From Suillus spraguei (Eukaryota > Basidiomycota > Agaricomycetes > Boletales > Suillaceae): a stretch of DNA of 64,000 nucleotides. Every line of letters starts with the position of its first letter. Positions within the stretch are counted from its first letter, which is position 1. The DNA lies in NCBI GenBank assembly GCA_016800925.1, contig JABCPU010000176.1:1-64000 (forward strand). The letters run 5' to 3'. The notes beneath the pieces are model-generated. The model ran no database searches, had not been told where the DNA came from, and worked only from the letters and a program-made list of their open reading frames with translations. Of this stretch, positions 53,554 to 64,000 are shown piece by piece. The position numbers and the translations under genes were made by a program.

Positions 53554-56500
53554 CTAATCAACTCTATTGAGATCTTCGTGTGGGGGTTCATCAATATAAT
53601 CATCCAAACCCGCACTTACTAGGGCTCCCACATCCCTCCACATTCCCGAAAAGCTTGCAGACAAGGCGCGACGGATAGCAGCCTGGCGGTTTGCATATGT
53701 GATCAGACCTTCCGCAAATTCTAACCGCTCTACCATGCGAAGGGTTGCTCGCTCGTCCCACTGTCTGGCTTCCCATGCGAGAAACGCCAACACGCGCTGC
53801 ATCTCGACCAGTAATAGCTGTATTTCTTCTTGCCACCGGTTATGTCGGGCCCTTGCCTTACACCATTCGATGCGGAGTGCTAAATCCACCGCAGAGTAAG
53901 TCTGTTGTCTTCAAACAAAAACATTGCTGCACGATCACTTACTGTCTTGCAGCCCCTCGCTGTCATGCGAAGAGATCCCGTGAGTAAGCCAGATCCACGG
54001 CATGATTGCTGTGCCCAGAGTCTGTCCCCAAGGTCGCCTATTGGTCTGAGGTCCTTTTTTTCCAGTGGTTGTAGGCCGCGATCCCACCCGACATGATCAA
54101 CGTGCCTTGACAGGCAGACCAATGCGCTACGCGCACGCAAATATTTATCATGGCTGAGGACTAGTCGGTCATCAATGGCTTGTACGGTCTTCCGCGCCCG
54201 AGTATTGGCGCCTTGTCCACGTAGGTGCTGGCTTTTGAAACGCAACAGCTGATGGCGAAGGCGTATATGAGATTGGCACTCGTCCAGAGCATCATTTGCC
54301 TGCGCAAAATGCAATGACCATTCTATGTGAAGTAATTTTGGATCGCACGGTGCGTGGCTGCAGATGTCGGAAGGAAATAGCAGCTGAAAGTCCTCGGGTT
54401 TGACAGAATTGGGCCTCGGCCTTGGACATCTGCTTTCTTCGTCATCACTGGGCAAAGTACGGTTGAGGCCGGTAGCATTAGTAGCATGGAGTTGAGAGAC
54501 AGATGGCATGTATAAGACTTGAATCTCGGTCCATACTTCAATACGACGCTGGAGACTATTGCTGCGTGCGAGGATCTTCGTTCGTTGTTCATTTGTTGCA
54601 TGTTGACCTAAGCTCCCATTATCTGCACAAAGCCGTCGTCTAGAAAACATAATTAGTTTAGTATCACTTGAATTCACTTGCCACCTACTGTGCATGCTCA
54701 ATATCCAGACCCGTGCTGATGAGAATGCTCGGCGTCACAACTGAATGAAGTGAAACCGAAGATCTGTCCTCTAAATCTTGCACATCTTGCATTAGTAGCT
54801 CTAGACGAACGGCCGCCTGCATTGTGGCTGAACTTCCGATGAGACTATAAACAACTTGAATGAAGGCTGAAAAATTTACCTGTAACCCTGCTCTCGAACG
54901 GATTCGGATTCGAGTGGTCTAGCTCCCATGCTAAGACTTCGTTTGTCCAATTTGTGAGTGAGGCAACACCTAGGTCTGATTGCTTGATGGACTCTTCCAA
55001 CTCTGTAAGGGCATGGCGATGTTCTGTTTTGGCTTTGACAGCTTCCTTGATCTTGCGGAGTAAGACACGACCTTTAAAAATACAACATTATAGTTAGTTT
55101 ATGTCAACGAGGTGACTGCTGCAAAGACGTACCGAATGCAGTCACCTTCTTCCAGTTCCAATCGCCGAAATGGTCGTCAAGAACTTCTCGACGAGTGCCG
55201 GGCCCCATTTCCTTCGTACTTGCAGCGATGCGGTTGATATTGGACCATCCACATTCTGGCGCTTCCCCGTCTGTTCGACCGACTCCCGGTGTCCAGTTGA
55301 AGGAGAAATTAGTTTGGCAAGTGGCGATATGAAACTTCGGCACAAAGAAGTTGAAGGCCGTGTGCATGTGATTGGGTTGGAGTTGCGAAGGAAGGGCCAA
55401 AACGCGCTGCCAGAGCTTTTTGTGCCACTGGCAGGCAATATCATAGGAAAAGTTGACTATGGGAGTGGATGGAAAAGCGGACAAGGCGGAGAATACGATG
55501 TAATCCATGTTCATATATCTGATGGAGGCATGAGTACCTGTAGCAATGGCATTGATAAAATTACTCACTTTTCGCCTCTTTGCAAATCTCCAACGCCATT
55601 TGCCAGCCGCATGTCGTGCCGCGCACAAACGACTGAGCCTACACCAGTTGCTGCGAGCCCTTTGGAAAGCTTGGTATCCGCCATGTTGATGGCATTGTGA
55701 CTAATGCACATGCTCTTCTAAAGCATGTATTAGTATGCCATGATATAAGTGAAGTTAAAACAACATACCTCTTGCGTGACATCTGCATGATTGCGAAGGT
55801 ATGTCTTGTACTGTCCTTCTTCCACAAAATACCCCCATCCGGGACTGAGCCCAGGGTCCTTGATATCGTTCGACACGAGACGACGCTTAAGGCGAAAATT
55901 GGCGTCAATGGCCAAGAATAGCGAGTAAAGCCATCTGTGTAAAACAGTAAGTTAATGATTGAATGAGTAGACGGAGGAAAACATACTGTTCATTTGAGCT
56001 GACATGTGCTAAGTCCTCAGGGACATTTTTTCCGAGCTGCGGACAGGCAGGGCACGGGACTGCGAGTTGTCCTTGTTGCGTTGCATCAACTCCCGCAGGG
56101 TCGTGACCGCGACCTGATCGTTTCAATGATGTGAGATTCCGCCACTGTCTCACAATCCTCAGAAAAACGCGGTAGCGGTCCTGTGTGGATAAATTAGTCA
56201 GTAACAGGTTTGGTGCTGAGTAAAGTAAGAAACAGGTGTCACCTTGATAGGCTCAATGCCTGTGTTGTCGCTTCGACGTGCAAGGCAATGATAAAACTCG
56301 TAAGTCGACACTTTAGACTCGAATGAAAGGAGATGGAAATGTTCGAGAACTGCAAATGTTGCTGCAGTCCTCGGATCTGTTGTAGTTGATGGAAAGAAGC
56401 GGCCACGCAAAAGTTGTCTGTAGTGGGATGGTGCATTCGCACAGCTACAGAAGTCAAGCCCGACCTCGTGTATTCCATGGACGTCGATTACAACAAAATC

Positions 56501-57740
56501 GTCCTCTCGGGCAGGTTTGGGATTGTGGCAGGACTGGCCAGCGTGATCTCCTAATTGGATGCGCAGGCCAAGGTGTTTTAAAGTCGTAGGGTGAAAATAT
56601 CCGTCCTGCCATTGCTGAGATAGTGTTGTCAGAGAAAGGTACACCAAGTTGGTAGTAACCGAAATGCGAACCTACCTTGACTCGATGAAGTGGTGTTACG
56701 AACTGGGGTGACGTCACCAGCGACAGTGAAAAGACACAGACGGTCTGCTGGGAGTTCTTACAATGTCCAGAAGAGGACAAGGTGAAAGTACAAGGAACGC
56801 GTTCCGAGTACGATCAAGGGTTCAGCCTCAAAGACAAGTCTAAGAGGTATCCGCGAGAATAGAGACTAAGGCTAAGGAGTGCTTAGACTTAGAGACGATT
56901 CAAGACGACTTTAGGTTGGAGACCTAAGCGAAGGAGATTCCAGGTAAAACCCAGTAAGATTAAAGTAGAGAATCTACTACAAGTACACTGTGCTTAAATA
57001 GGCCAATATGTGCGCACAGACCAAGAGAGACGTGAGAATGTAAGTGCGTATCCAAAGAAGGAAGGCAACTATAGTACAGATGCGTTGAGCATATGAGTCG
57101 GAATCATGTTACGTAATATACAAGGTAAATGAAGTAAGAAAATGAATAGGGGCACGTACGATTGTAACAAGTGGTAAATTCTGGTGGGATTTGATCATGC
57201 ACAGACGGCAAAATAAATCAACTGAAAAACAATCCTCACAACGAAATGATGTGTCCAAGTCCCCACAAGCATGGCATGAATGATCAGCCTTCCCGCGCCC
57301 TTCTAATTGAATCAATTCGTCTAGGTAATGCGATCGTTCTGAGGTCCAGATGTGCATCGGATCGTCCTATCGTGGAAAAAGACAATGCAGAAGTCAGGTT
57401 TAGTTGAATAAAAAAAGGAAATGTCGCTCACTTTAACCATCTGATTTTGTTTTTCGGTCAGAACATTGATATCATGAGGTTCAGTGTCCAGAGATATATA
57501 AGTCTCATTCCAGGGATCAGTCTCACAGCAGTCAGCGCTAACATCATAAGCGGTCTCTGAGACGTTGTCCACCAGTAGGACAGCATCAAGATATCTTGTC
57601 TTCAGGTTGATTTGTCCAGTAGATTGAATTGTGAATACTCGATGGCGGTGGACGTTCTGGGAGGATTGTCCAGCAGAACCTGGGACAGGATGTCGAACAA
57701 GTTGAGGCTTCTTGCTGGGATGGCCGCCTGCTCCAGCCAT
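53554..57740 (-). pseudogene. KDZ transposase with CxC2-type N-terminus, split by a solo LTR
   Basis: About eleven exons from ATG 57740 to the stop at 53554. The N-terminus has a cysteine cluster (CHACGDL, then CEDCFSVDLFCRLC), the CxC2 type found with KDZ transposases, then HPTTLKHLGLRIQLGDH. The catalytic region shows ARHDMRLANGVGDLQRGEK near 55600, FSYDIACQWHKKLW near 55440, VPKFHIATC near 55340 and DGEAPECGWSNIN near 55250, matching the expected acidic residues and zinc-like motifs. The C-terminus is helical (WQEEIQLLLVEMQRVLAFL). The only clear lesion is the LTR at 56694-57169, which falls inside exon 2 just after the cysteine cluster. Several introns of about 50 bp were read by eye. Confidence 0.85.
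56694..57169 (-). mobile_element. Solo LTR with 5-bp target duplication AGTGG
   Basis: A 476-bp copy of the LTRs at 1987 and 3398 in inverse orientation, with TGTTAC and GTAACA ends. It is flanked by AGTGG at 56689-56693 and 57170-57174, a perfect target-site duplication of the length expected for Ty3/gypsy integration. The internal part has been removed by LTR-LTR recombination. Confidence 0.95.
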
Positions 57741-58303
57741 GATTGTGAGTGAGAGTAAGAGCTAGTGTTGTCACACGGTGCAATGTGCTGTTGATATCAC
57801 ATAAATAAGCTTCAACTGTGCCGACTTCAAGTGTAATCTATGTAGAGTTGGCCTAATGAGTGGGATTGAAAACTTACTAGTTTATTAGGTGGGAGAGCTT
57901 AAGACGAGGCATTGATTTGTATGAAAAGGAATTGTTGTAGGCACTTGCAGATTGAGACAGGCGAGTTATGAGTTTTGGTCGGACCACAAGTCTTAGTATT
58001 GATCACCTCTTATGGGTGTTAACAGTTGTACTAGTAGTGCGACCATTACAATTTATGAAGACCATACATATACTACCTATTTAAAATAAATCTCATAAGT
58101 CTAGAAGGTGGCAGCCCACCCAGTACTACGTTCCTGCATGCATTTTACTATGTTAATATCAATATGGCTCACTCAGAGACAACATCAATATATTTATTAT
58201 GGTTGGACTCCCTGAGCGTTTGAAAACCTGAGCTTCTTTGAGCTCTGCTTCTTTTCAACTTTTTCTGAACCTCTACCACTATAATTTCAATCCTAGTCCT
58301 CCA
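57741..58303. promoter_or_regulatory. Divergent intergenic region of the KDZ element
   Basis: About 560 bp between the leftward transposase start and the rightward first accessory gene, so it presumably holds both promoters. It is AT-rich. I see no specific binding motif. Confidence 0.4.
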
Positions 58304-59087
58304 ATGATGGCACGTCCAACTATTCACAAAACGGTGCAAGAAAGAAAGGAGGCTGCACGAGAAAAGCACAGACGCTACTATGCCAAGTATGTCATAATTT
58401 TATTAATTGTTCCCGATGCTGTTCCTGACGCCTACAGACATAGAGACCAAATCTTACAACAGCGGAGGGCACATGGTGTAAAGAAACGTGACAAGGAAGC
58501 AGAGGTGATATCAAAAGAGATCTTGAGAGCTGTGGCGAAAGGATTGCATGGCTGTGAGGATGATGACGAGTCTGAATCAGACTCTAACAATTCCAGTGAC
58601 GATGATGAAACTGACACACTGTAAGTTCTATTCTGTTTTTAAAAATAGAAACATGAAATGAAATGAAAAATTAATGTCCAACAGATCCAATCTTCCGGCA
58701 TGCTTACTCGCCATCAAAGTTGCCAAGGACAACATGCTCACATTAATCGGTGCCGACCCCTGCGAGTTCACCAAGGGAAAGTTGGGCGAGTACATCAAGA
58801 GCATCCCAGATGATTGCAGTACAAAGGGTGATATCTCTATCATCGTGAACTCAATCGGCGAGATTGAAAAACTACTCAAGCGTGTGATTTGTGCACAAGA
58901 CAAGATCCTAAATTTCTGTGGTATCTCACCTGAGTGGCATGCCGCTGACACGGTCTCTCGATTCTTGAAGACCACAGCCGCATACTTGGAGGACATTCAG
59001 CTTCTTGAAATGTCCGGAGGAATTGTGGAGCTTACAACGGCACAATGGTTGGGGGAACTAATGTATCAGAAGGACATCAGGATTTGA
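58304..59087 (+). CDS. KDZ-linked accessory gene 1
   Basis: Three exons: 58304-58386, 58439-58620 and 58685-59087, with GT-AG introns that keep frame. The N-terminus is basic and helical (MARPTIHKTVQERKEAAREK, then YYAK joined to HRDQILQQRR), followed by an acidic serine-rich patch and a helical C-terminal half (CLLAIKVAKDNMLTLIG). Small proteins with such an N-terminus are, as I recall, common beside KDZ transposases in agaricomycete genomes. Function unknown; possibly DNA-binding. Two adjacent ATGs (58304 and 58307) could start it. Confidence 0.55.
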
Positions 59088-59316
59088 TTAGTACCATACA
59101 TAATTCGCGACTACATACATTGAGCCAAAATACAGCTGCAAGCTTCTTCCAGCGCAAAAAGTACATTTGGGGGCCCGTGCGTGGGATGTTTGAGAGCAAA
59201 ATATCGAACTATTATCATTCAATTCGTGCTACATAAGTATACCCATCCCACGATCGTGTGAGGCAACGTACGTGAACATTTTAATGACAGCGCTCATTGC
59301 ATAACAATTAATGTAG

Positions 59317-61317
59317 ATGGCACCCCGGAAATGGAGTACTCCTGAGCAGGAGGCCTGGCTGCGTCCTTGGTATGAGAAGTATCGCGCAAAGCAATCAGAC
59401 CGAGCCAAGAACTGGGCAAATTTCTTTACCGACTTGTTGGGGGAGTGGCTTGATGTATTCCCCGAGCCAAGGCCAGCTACAGTGCCACCTATCGGGCCGC
59501 TGACCAGGGACGAGCTTGTGATCATGGATCAGGCTGAAGCTGAGCGAAAAAAGGTGCGTCGTCACCGCAAAATGTCCTGTTGAAACAATCATGTTAATAG
59601 ATGCTCGCAGAAATTAGAGAACTGTTTCAAAAATAGCCTCGGGTCTACGAAGACGGGACGGCAAGCAAAGGCTGAGGCCACAAACGTCTTCAATGCGGTG
59701 CTGAAGAGTGTCACCGAATGTGAAAAGCCGACACGTTCCCTTCAGGAAGTCGAGGCGTATTCCAAACTTTACTACCAGAGGCATGTAAAGGTCATGGTTG
59801 ATAACAGACTAAAGGCAGAAGCTGAGGCGCTACAAGCCGAGAACAAGGTACTTACTAATGGGATGCGTGTAGCCATTGCCAAAAAGGAGGCAGCGAACCT
59901 CTATGAAGGAGAGACAAATGAAGTTAAGGCGGAGGTACGGAAGTACATCGAGGATGCGAAGATGCATAGAGACAACAAGAAGGAGGGAATGTGGAGCGAA
60001 GACGATTATGGGAGGTAATGATCCATGAATTCTGATGTGTCAATAAGCTGACATGACTTCATAGAAATATTGAAAAACTCGCCGCTATGGTCAATAAATT
60101 CTTGACCGGACTTGCGGATGCGACAGGGTTTTCATTCTCCCTCCTTGCAGGTGGCCCTTCTCCAGAGCTTGGTGGATTGATTGATGTCTATAGGTAAGTC
60201 ATCCATGTTTATCCGTAGCATTCAGTACTCACCTCGGATATGAAGTTTTCATATAGGTCAAACGAAGTATGGGAACAACTTCAGTCAAACATACCCAGAG
60301 TTTGAGAGCGCTATTATGGCTCCTTTCAAAGACTATCTGCACAGAGTTTATCGTAAGTTTTCTGTTATAACTTATAGCAACCAACTTACCAATCCATCGA
60401 TAGCAGAGGCCACAGCGACTTTGAAGGCGAGGCTAGGGAGTGCAAGCAATGATCTCGATCATGATGATGGCAGTGATCATTCACCGATAAGTGCGGGGTT
60501 AGGAATTAGCCATGATGACACATCTGGTCAGGTGATGTTCAACACATCGTCCCAGGCAGACAAAGTCCCAGACATCAATTTGCCTGAAAACTCGACTGAT
60601 AGCAATTGGCCGGACATAGACGACTCATTCTGGGATGGACTCTCTGCTCAAATCGACGCATTTGAGGCGTCAGGCGGAAATCCAAACCTGCCATGCTTAC
60701 CTCCCTACCCGCAGGCAGCATCTGCCTTGGAGTCGCCATCAGCTCTCATAACTCCACCTCCTGGCTTGCCCCAAAACATATCGCCATTACCTCCCATAAC
60801 TCCACCTCCTGGCTTGCCCCGAAATATATCTCAGCCTGCACCCATTGCGGTACCACTGCAGGACTTACCCACACCACTACAGAACTCACCCACACTTCCT
60901 CCAACCACAACAGTGTCCTCTGAGTCCACGCGAATCCAGGCCCCATTCATGGATTTTTTTCAGCCTACACCCATCTTAGCTCCGCAGGACTCACCCATGC
61001 TTCCTCCAGCCGCTCTTCCTTCGTCCACTGCACCAGTCTCATCCCCATCTACCATACCCGATCAACGAAGCCAACCTCCCGCACCCGTTGAACCTCCCAC
61101 ACCCGTCGAGGGTTCCGTTCTGCGCAGGACCGGCCGACGCTGTGTTCCCTCCTCGCGCAATGTTATTGCTAACAGTATTGGCGAGAACTGTCTGATTGCT
61201 AGCAAGCGCCATGGACCGGCAGGCGAAGATGGTGTCTCAGGTCACAAGAAGTGCGTTGTTTTCGTCGTTTATAAATTCAGTAAATCTAACTTGACAAACA
61301 GGAAACAAAAAGTTTAA
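59317..61317 (+). CDS. KDZ-linked accessory gene 2, proline-rich C-terminus
   Basis: Exon 1 59317-59551 encodes MAPRKWSTPEQEAWLRPWYE followed by a helix-rich stretch resembling a Myb/SANT-like DNA-binding region. The intron ends at a CGCAG near 59610, giving KLENCFKNSLGSTKTGRQAK. Further exons run to 60015, 60064-60193 and 60259-60354, and a long last exon from about 60406 carries an acidic segment and a low-complexity part with a repeated ITPPPGLP block. A basic segment (VLRRTGRRC) is near the end. The junction near 60193/60259 does not keep frame with simple GT-AG splicing, so a 1-bp indel or unusual splice site is possible. The final end is uncertain because another short intron could follow. 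Confidence 0.5.
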
Positions 61318-61837
61318 AGTTTCAAAGCCCTGCACGTCACTACCATACCTATCTTCACATATAGTTTATTTTGTCGTCGTGTATAATTGTTGTCTTGATA
61401 ATAAATAAATTGCAGCCTACATGTTTCTGATGTGAAAATCTGAAAACCGTCACTTAGAAACACTTAGAAATGCGAGAATACGAACATCACGTGACGACAG
61501 GTTGACTTACACGACAAGCCTTAGTGCGCAGCGACGTGCTCGATGGTTTCTTCTTTCGAAGTCAAACAAAGTGAAGATCTATCTCCCATAGCCGCCGGAT
61601 CAGAAATAGCTGAAATCAAGATCTAGAAGGGGACCTGGCCGGAAGAGGGGGGCTGAGAGTGTCTAGTTTTGGTACTCGACCCCTCCCAAGAAGGCCTGGA
61701 AAGTTCCGAGAATCAAAATTTTGGATCCGCCATGGATGTATCGAAGGATATATCCCTCTGGATGATGGACAACCTACCTAGATGATGTATCCTGGTTTTA
61801 GGACCATAGTCCACTTTAGATGTATTAATCTAGCAGC
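61318..61837. other. Spacer between KDZ region and pogo-like element
   Basis: About 520 bp with no gene recognised. It contains one CACGTGAC word near 61489 and the presumed 5' part of the pogo-like element from about 61700. Confidence 0.4.
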
Positions 61838-62520
61838 ATGGCCTCCACAAAGAATAAAGCTGCACCCGCTACCTCAGCCAAACCTCATAAGGTCACGACT
61901 CGAAAAAATCTCACCTTAAATGACTGGCTTGCTGTCTTCGCATACATTGATACCCATCCCCATCAGTCACAAGCCGAAATTGTTTTACACTTCGAAAAAG
62001 AACCCACAGGGGCTTTGGCCTTTAGTCAATCAGCTTTATCTCGCGCCCTTAAACGACAGCCAGAGTTAGAAGCGCGAGTCAACTCTAATCAAAACGCTTT
62101 ATCATCAAAACGCCCACATGTTGTAACCAGGCCAGATGTAGAGCGGGCCTTGCTTACATGGGTCAAACATATGGAGATAAAGGGAGATACGGTGAATGGG
62201 CTGATCATGATTATGAGTCTCCAGGTGGGGACAATGAGATTGTCGAGGAAGTTCGAAGACAAATGGCAATTGAAAAAGGGGATATCATGGAGGTGGATTC
62301 AGATAGCGAGGACGGTGACGAAGATGAAAACGCGACGCCGGAGTACACTTTCACGCAAGTATTCACACTGCTGTGCCAGCAACTCGAAGTTCAATTTGGT
62401 GAACTCGAGCTCTCATTTGATCTCTCAAAACGGCTGCGGGCATTTAGAGCTTGTGTGCGCAGAGAGGAAATTCGCGGAGCAAAGCAGACAACAATAGATT
62501 CATACTTCGGCGGTAAATAG
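61838..62520 (+). pseudogene. Pogo/Fot1-like transposase, internally deleted
   Basis: The N-terminus has a CENP-B-type helix-turn-helix region (NLTLNDWLAVFAYIDTHPH, then FSQSALSRALKRQPELEARV) and the start of the second CENP-B helix-turn-helix (RALLTWVKHMEIKG). At about 62194 the frame switches and the match jumps to the C-terminus: an acidic stretch (MEVDSDSEDGDEDE) and a final AKQTTIDSYFGGK. The DDE catalytic domain between them is missing. This is a non-autonomous deletion derivative. Terminal repeats were not identified. Confidence 0.75.
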
Positions 62521-62682
62521 AAAATGATATGTTTTGTCTCAACTGTCACACTCACTCTTGAGGGAGGTCACATGGCATCACAATGTGTCACATATGTCAC
62601 ACAACTTGGTAATGCATAAGGGGTGATAATGCATAGCCTGCGAGGGGTCCCGACGTTATGCGTTATGAAAAAGTGTACTGTA
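62521..62682. other. 3' flank of pogo-like element
   Basis: Short spacer with repeated GTCACA words near 62545-62605. It ends where array-type sequence resumes at 62683. No gene. Confidence 0.4.
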
Positions 62683-64000
62683 CTATGGAATCAATAGTCC
62701 CCATACATGGACTACCGAGAAACCAAGTGATATTGACACCAGTTCTTTTACCAAAGCTCTCATCCCGATTATCATGCACCAGGCGCCGATTTCAGTGGCT
62801 CATGATTATTCTCGCGCATTGCCATGCGCCGTTTCCTTCGTGAATGACAATTATTGCACACTAAATGGGGACGCCACGATGGATGGTCTGCTTAATGCGC
62901 CTGAGGATCTTTTCGCGTGAACAACACATTCTGTCTACGGCCCTGTTTTAACAATAGTACGAGGAAGCTACTCGTAGCCACCAGTTCTCGAGTCGTTCAG
63001 TGCATCATGCTAGAGAATCGTTTCAAGCTCAGTCATACGATTGTGATCGCGCCAGGTTTTGAATAAGTGCATTGCCCGTAATTTCATAAACTAAATTCTC
63101 CATGGCTAAACATTTGAAACAACCCGTCTTTTCTAAGACATAACAAGATAACTTCAACATGAAAGACTGTCAGCTGAGCTGCTTATTGCTAAACCAAATG
63201 CGATGTATAATTTGGTGCTGATTGACAGATGGGCGGTAAAATTCAGGCTGCAGCTGAGCTTACTTACATCTACATGTTCTGCGGTTGCCCTCCATTCCAG
63301 CAGAAGCGTTGAGTACGGTCGAAGTGGAAAACGTGTTTCTGTCAAAGTGTTAGTTTGGACAATCTGGGCCGAGCAACTCTGTCACTATTCTTGTCGGCCG
63401 TGCTAGCGACAGTCGCCACCAGCAAGTATAAAAGGAAGTCACCTTACAATTTTCTGTATCAAAATTCCATTACTGGCAGCGCTGCCATATTCCTGTCTGC
63501 TAAGAATTCTATTTCAGCTCTCGGTCTGAGCTATTCGGAACTCGTGATGACCACAAGCTCTCTGTATCTTCACCGGTGACGGATGTCAGTCAAATAATAT
63601 CCCCATTATGTGAAATGTTGATTGAACAAGCACTAGTCTTACCAAAGAACACCACGCACACAGATAAGTACAAGGCGGGCAGGTATCAGGAACCATGATC
63701 TAACGGTATTATGGATGCCGAGGCAAGTAAAAGAAACGCTCTCACCGTCATGGTCCAACCTATCAATCGCTCGATCAAATCACCCCTAAAGCTATGGTTG
63801 ACCAAGTGTGGTCTGTATGGGCACTCAGAAAAGCCAGCCCACAAGACAAGCGCACCATTCACGAACGGTAACACAAGGACTTGATATTGTTCCTGTTGTC
63901 AGGGCGGTACCAGCGACGGCGAGAAGTGGCCAAGCAATGGCGGTGAGAGGTAGTTGTACGTGTGAGGATGGCAGGGTGCTCCGGGTCGCTGCGTTAGGGC
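62683..64000 (-). repeat. Detached part of another array unit (spacer block)
   Basis: Closely matches 42125-43450 of unit D, including the segments with the minus-strand RPYSTLLLEWRATAEHVDVS and the plus-strand FLSAKNSISALGLSYSELV. It begins inside the WD40-EEP spacer, so the HET and WD40 parts of this unit are missing. By order, an EEP gene followed by gene X should come next, right of the window. Confidence 0.85.

Larger units (their letters stand above)
51910..61400. mobile_element. KDZ-superfamily DNA transposon region (limits approximate)
   Basis: A stretch of about 9.5 kb that interrupts the array. It contains a KDZ (Kyakuja-Dileera-Zisupton) transposase gene and a small gene on the minus strand, and two divergent genes on the plus strand. 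The left limit is where HET E2 ends; the right limit is uncertain. I could not identify terminal inverted repeats or a target-site duplication by eye. KDZ elements are large, multi-gene transposons known to be expanded in Agaricomycetes. Confidence 0.65.

Noticed and set aside
51910..61400. TET/JBP-type oxygenase gene, because such genes are associated with KDZ transposons in fungi.
   Set aside because: I looked for the HxD and downstream H/R motifs in the KDZ region on both strands and did not find a convincing domain.
1..64000. CRISPR arrays, bacterial operons and rRNA genes.
   Set aside because: No regularly spaced short repeats, Shine-Dalgarno-linked gene strings or rRNA signatures. All gene structures are intron-containing and eukaryotic.

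Overview
The window looks like an accessory, repeat-rich region of a filamentous Basidiomycota genome, most likely Agaricomycetes and plausibly Boletales. The reasons are many short GT-AG introns (about 50-60 bp), a family of HET-domain genes with a TPR-like N-terminus of a type I recall from Boletales, an F-box gene of basidiomycete type, a KDZ-superfamily transposase with an N-terminal cysteine cluster, and a Ty3/gypsy chromovirus. There is no sign of prokaryotic organisation.

Layout. Positions 1-3874 hold the 3' end of a Ty3/gypsy chromovirus: broken integrase/chromodomain, an unusual downstream Gag-like CCHC ORF, an LTR, a partial second copy of that ORF and a second LTR. This element interrupts a minus-strand F-box gene (3875-5063). 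From about 5838 to 51909 runs a tandem array of a composite unit of about 10 kb, all genes on the minus strand. In transcription order each unit carries gene X (large, multi-exon, unknown, possibly with a PD-(D/E)XK-like nuclease core), a TDP2-like endonuclease/exonuclease/phosphatase gene (EEP), a block of about 2 kb without an intact gene, a seven-bladed WD40 gene, and a TPR-HET gene. I call the units A (5838-16014), B (16015-28591), C (28592-38807), D (38808-48531) and partial E (48532-51909). A detached piece of a further unit resumes at 62683 and runs off the end.

The units are differently damaged. HET is open in A, B and D, broken in C, and truncated in E1 and E2. WD40 is complete only in B. 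Gene X keeps open large exons in B and D and is frameshifted in A and C. No EEP copy is fully intact. Unit B alone therefore keeps HET, WD40 and gene X together. Diagnostic sites are mosaic between units, which implies gene conversion or unequal exchange.

Mobile DNA punctuates the array: two apparently identical 273-bp MITEs (8140 and 52074), a related 418-bp element inside a WD40 copy (21142), an 821-bp Tc1/mariner-like element (27553), an inserted fragment resembling the 3' end of an MFS transporter gene with a long GAG microsatellite (49434-50290), a KDZ transposon region (about 51910-61400) whose transposase is split by a solo LTR with a perfect 5-bp target duplication, and an internally deleted pogo/Fot1-like element (61838-62520).

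Biologically, HET-domain proteins act in fungal non-self recognition and cell death, and WD40 repeats are common sensor modules beside them. A repeatedly amplified, recombining HET/WD40/nuclease unit is what a diversifying allorecognition or defence locus could look like, but that role is inference. All exon limits come from reading splice signals by eye.
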